Shown: positions 55,552 to 64,000 of the stretch, piece after piece
How positions within the stretch are numbered: position 1 is the first letter of the stretch
Layout of the letters: each line of letters starts with the position of its first letter
Assembly: GCA_036971715.1 (NCBI GenBank)
Contig: JAVHJL010000002.1
Coordinates: forward strand, 1,768,501-1,832,500
DNA: 64,000 nucleotides
Reading direction: 5' to 3'
DNA from: Arthrobotrys musiformis
Lineage: Eukaryota; Ascomycota; Orbiliomycetes; Orbiliales; Orbiliaceae
Made by a program: the position numbers and the translations under genes
Notes under the pieces: model-generated
Told to the model about the DNA's origin: nothing
Seen by the model: the letters and a program-made list of their open reading frames with translations, nothing else
Database searches by the model: none

Positions 55552-58500
55552 CTTTGATTTTTTTTTTGGCGCTGGTTGGAATTAACTGTGTGAAGGTTTT
55601 GACGTTTGGTGTTGTGGTTGTTCTTAGTGTCTGATGCTGATGTTATCATTCGACGGTTGAATCGATACCAGTATGGCTGTACGTCTCTGGACATCCAAAA
55701 GTACATCCGTTCGATGTAGCTGGGAAGCGGAGGCTTAACGAGGAGGAAGGCAGGTTGATTGTTACAATCCCTAGCTTAGATTCTAGTCGTCCGTATTCTC
55801 GAAAGACCCTGTTTTATCGATCGCTCGTTGCCATAAACCCCAAGCTCCACTATATAGCAGACTATACCTACGACAGAAGGAAAGAATAAAAGGTTAACCG
55901 GGACACGGACCAGGGTTAGGCGGCATTAAGAAAGAACTGTGCACACCGTTGAATATGCATGCCAATCCAAGGACAAAAGGGATCAGGGTTTGACGAGGAA
56001 CTAGCATCTCTATTGGATTGCTTTTTACTCGTTTGGTTTGCTTTCACTTACTAGTTGGTATTTTTTTTGTTCTGGTACTTGAATTAAGCTGGCGGCGCAG
56101 TATTTTGGCCGAGCAAAAGCGAGCGATGTCGATGATTTGAAGCAGTTTGGCCGACCTATCGGACCGTCTCAAACGAACGTTTCCGGGCTAGTAATTAGCC
56201 CTTTCCGTATTGGATTTCAGTCAGACCAGGCCTATTGAAAAAGAAACCCACTGCGCACGGATTAGTTGCCAACTTCCAGGTGTCCCAAAAGGTTCGTTTG
56301 TAACGTTGGAGATGCGAAGAATGCATTCCTGGAGGGCTTCTAGCCACTCCAAGACTTCAAGAGATTGCTCCAAGAGGCAGCATGATCAAGATCGAGGCCA
56401 GAAACATCTTCAGATCGGGAGGAGGAGGAGAAAATGCGGCGCAGGGGTACATGAACGAGTGCATTCATTCCGCGCAATGCTGGTAGGTGCAAGGCCCTAG
56501 TTAGGCGGGATATTCGAGCTGCAGCTTGCAGGATGGCATGCCAGTGCAGTGCAGTTCTTCAAATGCTTGCCCTGTTTAGTGCTCGGTTCCTTGCTCCACT
56601 GAAAGACCACGAGCCAGCCTATCGACAAGGCATGGATATGATACACAATCAAGCTGACATTGTGACTTTCCGAAGCTCGAGAATGTGATGCTCCTTTTTT
56701 TTGTGTTTTTAAGGTGAATTTGCGGAAATAAAAGTAAAGAAAAAACCAAGATGTGTAAAAACAGAGAGGGGGAAGTTAAACTGACCGGTTTACAGCGGGT
56801 GGCTAGCTAAATGATTGATAAAAATGCGACAGATGCTGTCGTACTGTCCGCACTGTGTTCGGACAGATTCTTGAAGTGGGTTTCAGAGTAATCCGGGATA
56901 TGCCAGAAGTATGTACCTGATCCGATGATATGATTCTAGTGATATATGCACATACGTACGAACGTGGTGCAGTGCAGTGCGGTGCGGTATTAGTTATATT
57001 ATGTTATGTGCTCTGGAGGTCAGCGCAGCACTGAGCAGTTATGGGGTCTGCGGGTCCACGCCAGGAGAACTAGAACAAATTATCAGGATTATCAGACCAC
57101 CTGGATATATCGACAGATACCTCTTTCTAGTAAGAAATCTGCAGCTGGAAGTTGTACCGGGCGTTGGAGCATCTTATAGAGCAAAAAGGACAGAATAATA
57201 TGCTTTCTCCCGCTCATATGCTCATTGCAGTCTCGGGGCCTCGTCTTGGTGGTTATTTCTCGCTGGCCCACCCGAGAAGGCGGCAGTCAGGCAAATGCAA
57301 GGCTTGAAACAATTATATTGTGATTGTTTAGGGCTCCAATTTTCTCAATAGGATCCGGTGCATGGTAGAGGCATGCGCAGGAAAGAACATGTAAAAGTCC
57401 ATTCACCGAACCGCGCGAACCAGATCAAAGGCCGGCCGTATTCAGGTAGGATGAGCGCAATCATTTCCTTCAGTCGCATTCAATTGCGCTGGCCATGGCA
57501 GGCTCAGCGGCCGTTTTCGACAATTCGCCGTTAATGGCCTGTTCCCATGGTCAAACGGCACGCACATTCGTTCTGAGTATCCTGCCCCACGCCGTACGAC
57601 CCACGCCGGTTCATGAATTCAGCATAGATACTCTCTGTCTCTAGCTCTACCTGGCTCCCTTTTCCGCGGGCCCTCTCAGAGAAAGAGGCACCGAGAGAGG
57701 GGAGCTCAAATAATTTCTTTTCGGAGATAAAATGAGGGCGTGCAGATCGACCCAAGAATGCTGTTGTGAGGCCCGACTCTCGATCGTTTGCGGCGAAGGC
57801 CACAACTTTTCCAAACTTCGCAGGTACGTTTGACCAGATCCATGTTGACGTTTTGCCCCAGCTCCTAGGCGACAAGATATGTTTGAGTGCTTCCAATACG
57901 ATAGTATGCTGCCCCAGGGGTCTCAATTGACTTGAAAGTGAACCCCGCATTCTCGTGACCTTTTTTTAGTTGATTTAAAGTGGTTATTTGAGGAGATTTA
58001 AGGTTATTTTGGCCGAGATTATAATCCTCCCAACCATGGTAGGATTGTCATAATCCATGCCTCTATAGCTTCATGAATTCTGCAAAACGGTATTTCTACC
58101 GACAGTTTAATCGGAGGGGAAAAAAAGGGAGTCTAGATCGACGCTGAAGACCCGGTGCTAGCGGACTTCAATAGCGCCATGTTAATTCGGCTGCCTTAGT
58201 GCATCAAGGTTACTTCGAGGCGAATACTCAAGAGAACTATCGATTCCTAGTCCGTACGCGCCCTACAGGGGGATAGGGGGATTTCAAATTACAACATCAC
58301 AACACATCCAGACTTAGCATTCCAACCAGCCTCGAGGTTTGATCTAGCAATCTTGAAACCAAAGAATTTCAGTATGTCGAGGCACAGAGCAGAGGAAATC
58401 GCGGCCTCGTAACTGGCGCTGGTCCAACAGGGTGGATTACCGTAGATTATTTCGATAGATCCGTAGTGGTCCTCAAAACCCAACAACATGTTTGTAACAT

Positions 58501-59235
58501 ACTCGACCAACTGGCTAACTTTCACCCGTACACGCTAGAGTGATGCATATTATATGAATATACTACTGGCATGGACACTGCTAACAAACAACTAGATTCT
58601 CAAACGCTAGGTTGGCTAGTTGTACCCAATTTTGAGAACACCCATAAAAAGAATCTAGGCCAGTGCTATGCATGCATCGCACAGCTCTATATAACACTTT
58701 GCAATCCAGACCGGTATTGACCTATACGCGGGTACTATAGATTTGCTATTTACGCTCCTGCCTGCAGTCGGTACACGCACAGTGCAACCACACAAGCCAA
58801 CATGAGCGAATATTCTAACACATATTTCTTACGACCAATAACCATCACTGTCCGCGATATATTTACGTACTTCCTTTGATTACGTGCCATTGGGTAAACT
58901 AGGAGTATTGACACCATATCCTGTTACAACTTTAGCATGAAAGTGCTATTTTAGAATGCCAATATATGGCCGCAGAAAGAACACATATCGCTAGGTCCAG
59001 GCCATTCCATCTAGCAGAATATTTCCTCTACCTCTACACCTTATATATATTTTTCAAGGTAAGTCTCGCATCCAACAAGGGCAAGCATATCTATATATCT
59101 AAGTCTGCTTGGTAGGCAATAGTTTTATATCCAATGTGCGCGAACTGTTAACCAGTATCAAAGGATTCATATATCAACGGCGAACTCCCCTCCCGTTCCT
59201 AGTAAAGGGGCAAAAAATCTAAGAACGAAATAAAC
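55552..59235. other. Gene-poor region between the F-box and secreted-protein genes
   Basis: About 3.7 kb without a supported gene. The frames at 56210-56500, 57531-57950 and 58289-58525 are the longest, but none has recognisable motifs or matching exons. A GTGCA/GTGCG pentamer run lies near 56970-56990, and T/A runs occur near 56697 and 58120. Promoters for both neighbours must lie at the ends. Confidence 0.5.
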
Positions 59236-61052
59236 ATGAGGATACCTAACACATACCCTCAAGTGTACTTCTGGACAGTCGTAGGTTTAATCCTCATATT
59301 TTCCCATAGTGCCCCAGTATCGAATCCAAGCGATGGTAGCGTCGGGGTCACCCTTATTCCGAAAGCTGGGGCAGGACCCCCTCCTCCCTTGCTTCCATCG
59401 GAAGGGGTCGATAATAACCCCCACGACGGCATACGAGCTCGTGTTTTAGAGGCTGAAAAGACTCAAACGGTTCCGTCTGCAGCATCGACCATCGTACCCG
59501 AGAGACCACGCCTAAAACCTAAGGTCCCTCCCAGCAATTTTACATTAGGAAATCTTGAGGTGGGGAACACGCCTGCGCCAAGCGAAAAAAAGTCAAGTAA
59601 TACACCGCCTAAGCCGAATACCGATCCCAATGATGAGGATCACGATGAGGATTATGATGAGGACTATGATGAGGATCATTTTGAGGGTTATGATGATGAC
59701 GATTATGAAGAAGATTATACTGATGATTATTATCACCATGATCGTCCTATACCCGAGCACCGGCATTTCGGAGTCCCCGCTGAGGAAGTCGTTCCCCCTT
59801 CATTCTGGATCAAAGAGGACTTCTATATAAAATGCGCCGACCCCAGAGATATATTCCACAGCCACGTTGATACATATCGCGCAGGCCTAAAAAACCTCAC
59901 TTTCAGCTGGAGACAATTTGACGACAGTCCAGTAATGGCTGAAAACTTCATCAGAACGCAACAGCAACATTGCAGGGAAAATTGCCTATGTCACCCTCAA
60001 CGGGGGTTCCTGCATCACTATAATGACAGTATGAGATGCCGAACTATCAGAGATGCCGGCAAATGCGAATGGTTGTTTGGTAAGTGCTATCCTCCGGGTC
60101 GTAGCTGCTTCAATACGCACATGCGCGCGTATTTGGGTCCGAGTTTTAACATGATTCTAAACTTTTTCATTTGGAAAACAACGAAATAGGTTGCGAATGT
60201 TTCGCTGAACTGGGTAACCCGGAAATTCCGGATGTGTGGAAACACTTTACCCCGATGGATTGGTTCAGGACCATAATGTACCTCCCGCTCGGTATTAGAA
60301 GAGCACATCCCGATTGGAGATGGACTAACGGACCGAGAGCTGGGAATCAAACACTGCACGCTGGTTATCGTGGGCCTTGGACTCTCTTGGCGGAAGGGTT
60401 TCAAGTACCTGGTAAACCGTGGGATATATATCGTGAGGTTGAGATGAGGGAACAAAAACCGTATTATTATCTGTTGGGTCCTGATCAGCCATTCCTGGGG
60501 CAATGGCCCGGGGGTCCTTCCTGGCTATTACTGAACAGAACAGCAAATCCGAAATATGGTGAACGCAAACCATATTCAGAGCACAGCCGGGCGCCGACTT
60601 TAGAACATGAATGGCAAATGTTTCTTGAGCGTTGGGGGCCGTATAATTATGAATATACAGGCGAATGGATACGAAGGAAGCCTTATATGTTGTCTAATGG
60701 GCCCGTTGGCGAAGCTAACGGCTTATGGATGAACGATGAACAGTACGCCATAGCCATGGCTGGAGAGCTAGCACGTCCAATTCTCCGTGAATTTCGCCCT
60801 CCCGACATCTGGCAAGGAGTCCCCGTGGCGCCTGGCCTTTTTGGGCGGGGTCTACCAGTAGATCCCACCACCTCAAAGCGACCCAGCCCTACATGTATAC
60901 CTCGGGATGTGGCACTTTCAAATGTGGACGGGGTTAGAGATCTTTGTCTACCGGGAGAAGGTGAGAAGGGCGTTGAGGAAGGTAGTCGGAACAGTCACAA
61001 TCGGTTCCTTGGGCTGGATACGAGAAAAGAGAATGGTGGGAAGGGACTCTAA
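59236..61052 (+). CDS. Secreted acidic-repeat protein of unknown family
   Basis: Two exons (59236-60079, 60190-61052) join in phase to give 568 residues. The start has a hydrophobic stretch (VYFWTVVGLILIFSHSA) that reads as a signal peptide, with a likely cut after SHSA. Residues 30-130 are Pro-rich. Then comes an acidic Asp/Glu/Tyr run (DEDYDEDYDEDHFEGYDDDD). The folded part begins near FWIKEDFYIKCADP and has a cysteine cluster (HCRENCLCHP, RCRTIRDAGKCEW, and GCECFAELG across the splice). The second exon is Trp/Tyr/Pro-rich (DWRWTNGPRAG, LGQWPGGPSWLLLNRT). Several N-glycosylation sites (NFT, NLT, NDS, NRT) support secretion. I do not recognise the family, and it may be lineage-specific. No enzyme motif is visible. 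Confidence 0.8.
59635..59740 (+). repeat. GATGAGGAT-type repeat coding for Asp/Glu/Tyr
   Basis: Imperfect copies of a 12-bp unit GATGAGGACTAT give an acidic, tyrosine-spotted run inside the secreted protein. The repeat is in frame. Confidence 0.85.
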
Positions 61053-61720
61053 TTTGACCCTGGATCTACGACCCTAAGTCTTCGCACCTCGTGCATATAT
61101 ATATCACATGTCTTGCGCCGCTTCTAGCTATATATGTCTGTAATTGAATCTGAAGTCTGAAGTTTGGTAATACATTAGTATAGTCTAGAAGCTTCGAAGG
61201 GACCAGCGGTGTACATGTATAGGCATGAACTAAGATCAAACTTACGCACCAGCCACTATGGTGCTATCCCTTCGGCAGCATACAGTAATATATTACTGAT
61301 TAGCTAGTTTCCGGTGTATATAATACCGCATACAAGCAGATTAATTACAATCCAGTCGTTGCATGTTGTAAGAAGGCTGCAGTCGTAATGGCATACGCAG
61401 CCCTCCCAAGCTAACCACAGCTAAGCTTAATCCTGGACATCCCGCCCACATGCGCCAAGACCGCGCCGCGCCGTTAGACTGGGCCACTCCGTCGCCATTG
61501 TCAGCTGCGGCAGCGTATATCGGCCTGCATACAACATATCTGTCCCCCCACCGCTGCAACCACCACCATCCAACCGGCCTTCAAACTTGCTCACCAGCAA
61601 TGCCGATTCTCTAACGTCGCCCCGAACCTCTCTTCGAACCTCGAGAAGAAAACAATCAAGTGCATTATCGCTGTCGCATAACATTACGCTTCCCGTTCCG
61701 GAATCCCACAAGCTACCGAG
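61053..61720. other. Intergenic region before the VanZ-like gene
   Basis: A 668-bp spacer between two plus-strand genes. The first part is AT-rich (61093-61330), the second C-rich near the next start. Antisense frames at 61341-61738 show no motif. Confidence 0.55.
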
Positions 61721-62514
61721 ATGCGTATAAGACCTCAAATTGCAGGTAAGAGCAAGATAAAACCTCTGGTTCTGCCCGGATGAAGCTCGAATAGCTCCCG
61801 GCTGCGCGAGCTATTCTACTTACGGAAATGTGAATGGACACTGACATTGCTTGGAACACGATAGGCGCATTTGCCTGCCTGCTGTTGCTATCGGCGTACC
61901 TTGGTTTCTCCAAGAAACTAGTTGTTCCGGTTAATGATAAAATTGTGCACTTCATATGCTTCTTTTTGATGACAGTAAGTATAATCTATCTGTGCTAAAC
62001 TGCATCGGCAGTTGAAGAGCTGGCTGCTTGTAGGAAGTCGAAGAACGTTAATTTTCTAAACAAAATTGTAGTTATGTTTCTACTGGGTCCTCGATACATC
62101 CCGTCGCCGGGTCGTCAACTTCACCTTGATAATTATGTTTGGTATTCTCGGTGTTGGATCGGAGTTCGTTCAGGGAGTCTTGCCGGTACGCTTTTACGTC
62201 CTGGACCGTATAACCAATTGGAGGAGTATCGATTGGCTAACGACCGATGGCCGTGGTAGTGGCGAACATTTGATGCCTACGACATCTTTGCGAACCTTCT
62301 CGGTGCTGGCGCCGCTCTAGGGCTTTGTATGTGGTACCATAAGCGTATGCTGGAAAGAAAACGACAGGCGAAGCAAGCTAGCTACCATGTTGTTGGAAAC
62401 GAAGAAGCCGAGCTTGGTATCATTGAAGAGGAAGACGAAGGCGAGGATAGTCTGCACGGACACGTCTTAAGCAGCACAGGTCCTCAAATTAATGGGGAGA
62501 CGACCTCGAAGTGA
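61721..62514 (+). CDS. VanZ-like integral membrane protein
   Basis: Four exons (61721-61745, 61865-61974, 62072-62185, 62260-62514) give 167 residues. Membrane segments are GAFACLLLLSAYLGF, IVHFICFFLMTLCFYWVL, VVNFTLIIMFGILGV and DIFANLLGAGAALGLCMWY. The motifs NDKIVHF, GSEFVQG and FDAYDIFANLLGA match the VanZ-like family, whose core has a conserved K-x-x-H-F, an E-x-x-Q and a D-x-x-x-N element. VanZ was named for a teicoplanin-resistance gene in bacteria; the role of the fungal members is not known. A cytosolic acidic tail (EEEDEGEDS) follows. The first exon has only eight codons (MRIRPQIA), so start assignment is somewhat uncertain. Confidence 0.85.
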
Positions 62515-63005
62515 AGCAGAACGTGGAAGCGAGCGGATATATCCGAACCAGTTGAATAGATGGACTGGTGTAACAAACTTCTGCAAAAATACGAGGTATC
62601 AAAGGAAATTGCATTTCGTTCCTCGTGTTTTAGGGGGGGTTACCGAACAAAAGGATGAAATACTTTTCTACGATCATATATGCACAAGATGGTATTTTCC
62701 CTTGATCTGATCCCTTTTTCACGATTGTCATGAAAGGGCGGTAGCTAGTGGGGCCTTGTCTCTGTTTCATCAACCGTTCCAATACGCCCGTTTGAAAGGA
62801 TAATAAATGCATTTTTCGCTTTTGCTTTTGTCTATGGGGATATTATGGAGGTTTTCTTTCGTTGTCTCTTTTACGGTAATGCGACTCTGAAAGCTCTGGC
62901 ATCCATCGACATGAATCTGTATATTTAATGCTAAATATGCATGAGATTCAAAATGCTGCTCGGTATATAGAATATTATGTATACCGGCTATACTCCCTTT
63001 CACAA
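62515..63005. other. Convergent 3' region between VanZ-like gene and CCT7
   Basis: About 490 bp between convergent stops, AT-rich toward the right. No gene is supported; the antisense frame 62770-63009 overlaps the CCT7 end and has no motif. Confidence 0.6.
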
Positions 63006-64000
63006 TCACCTTCTTGGCATACCTCTGCCACGCCCTCGTAATGCTCGGCCCCTACATATTCGTTCTTATGTTAGAGATCTCGATTTGCACAGATGTAGGT
63101 GTGATAGATCAACGTACGCTGCGCCTCTTGGCATAGGTGGCCCTGCTTGTGGTTGTGCCGACTCTTCGTTCTCTGTTTGATGTTGCATTAGCTTTGCCGT
63201 AAAATAGATTCAAATATCACTTCTAGTCACGTACTGATTGTTTCATCCACTGACAAGATCAGGCATGCGGCTTCGGTTGCAGCCTGGATCGCATTCAACT
63301 TTACTACTGTTGGCTCCCACACGAACTTCTCCAAGTTGTCGGCAATACCCTCGTTGTCGATATCAACACCGGCCCATGTCTCTCCCTTAGCATGCCTCTG
63401 TCGTAGCTTGTTCAGAATATCGGTTGCGTCGAATCCTGCATTGTCGCACAACTGCCTTGGGATAATTTCCAGAGCCTTCGCAAAAGCTGCAACGATCATC
63501 TGCTGCTTTCCTGCGATCAACTTTGATTCATCGCGAAGGTACTTGGAAATCTCCATCTCGAGAGCACCACCACCGGCAACAATTTGGTCGTTCTTGATAG
63601 CCTTCTTAACGATCATAATAGCGTCGTGAAGAGACCGTTCCACCTCAGCAATGAACTGTTCTGCGCCACCACGGAGCACCAATGTGCATGTCTTCGCCTT
63701 GGGGCATCCCTGGAAGAAGTTGAATCGCTCGCCACCAATTTGTCGTTCCTCGAAGGATTCGCAAGTACCCAAATGCTCCTCCTTGATGTCTGAGCAGGTC
63801 GATTGTATGCTACCACCAACAGCTTGGACAACTCGTTCCATATCTTCGCTTGTTACTCGGCCGGCGCAGAAAATATCACGGTCTGCGAAGTACTGGGTTG
63901 CCAGGTCGCCGATTGGGAGCTTGGAAAGAACCACCTTAGCACCAGTGGCAACGAGTGCCTCCAGCTTTTGGATGATTATTTGCCATTCTGCATCGACTAT
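63006..64000 (-). CDS. CCT7: T-complex protein 1 subunit eta (CCT7), 3' part
   Basis: One of eight subunits of the cytosolic chaperonin that folds actin and tubulin. Only the C-terminal part lies in the window; the gene runs past the right edge. Diagnostic sequence includes VLSKLPIGDLATQYFADRDI, FCAGRVTSEDMERVVQAVGG and TLVLRGGAEQFIAEVERSLH, then IVAGGGALEMEISKYLRDES and ICFAKALE-type core with PRQLCDNAGFDATDILNKLR. Two 3' introns follow the ORF that appears to end at 63227: donor GTACGT after DETI (63231 region) and another GTACGT near 63118. They add KNEESAQPQAGPPMPRGAA and then GRALRGRGRGMPRR, with the stop at 63006. The RG-rich end is typical of fungal CCT7. Confidence 0.95.

Noticed and set aside
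57531..57950. 139-residue minus-strand open frame
   Set aside because: No motif, no supporting splice sites and isolated in gene-poor DNA. It could be lineage-specific, but I cannot support it.

Overview
The window is nuclear DNA of a filamentous ascomycete fungus (Pezizomycotina). The evidence is many short GT-AG introns (about 50-110 bp) with CTAAC/CTGAT-like branch points, plus a fungal gene set: INP1, RNA14, FMP25, Sgd1, COG3, an Spt10-like protein, a QDE-2-like Argonaute and a microbial-type opsin. I infer an early-diverging class such as Orbiliomycetes or Pezizomycetes, but the sequence alone does not prove it. I re-joined exons by hand. For ASF1, SPT10-like, opsin, GH47, Argonaute, RNA14, COG3, eIF3k, RSC, SGD1, DLD, INP1, the F-box gene, the secreted protein and the VanZ gene, the summed exon lengths are exact multiples of three with continuous open frames.

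Layout. 0.3-1.5 kb: ASF1 histone chaperone (-). 3.2-6.3 kb: a DUF6604-type protein (+) whose frame is broken once near 5.52 kb. 7.6-8.7 kb: microbial rhodopsin (+). 9.1-11.3 kb: Spt10-like GNAT plus integrase-type zinc finger (+). 12.1-15.3 kb: GH47 alpha-1,2-mannosidase (-). 17.1-20.5 kb: Argonaute (-) with a complete DEDH tetrad. 20.5-25.2 kb: long gene-poor stretch. 25.2-28.7 kb: RNA14 (-). 29.4-31.4 kb: FMP25-like RCC1 protein (-). 31.7-34.5 kb: COG3 (+). 35.0-36.1 kb: eIF3k (+). 37.3-40.5 kb: Rsc1/Rsc2-type double-bromodomain BAH protein (-). 40.9-43.6 kb: Sgd1/NOM1 (+). 44.7-46.7 kb: dihydrolipoamide dehydrogenase (+). 47.6-50.6 kb: INP1 (-). 50.6-54.1 kb: gene-poor. 54.1-55.6 kb: F-box-like protein (-). 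55.6-59.2 kb: gene-poor. 59.2-61.1 kb: unknown secreted acidic-repeat protein (+). 61.7-62.5 kb: VanZ-like membrane protein (+). 63.0 kb to the right edge: CCT7 (-, cut by the window).

Most genes are unlinked housekeeping functions: chromatin, RNA processing, translation, secretion, glycan trimming, mitochondria, peroxisome inheritance and protein folding. Two compact divergent pairs (FMP25/COG3 and RSC/SGD1) probably share promoters. No cluster-type pathway, tRNA, rRNA, CRISPR array or intact transposon was found. The parts most worth a second look are the opsin with Asn at the proton-donor site, the Argonaute gene with a 6-nt microexon, the frame-broken DUF6604 gene, the repeats in INP1, a hairpin downstream of the RNA14 stop codon, and the unrecognised secreted protein.
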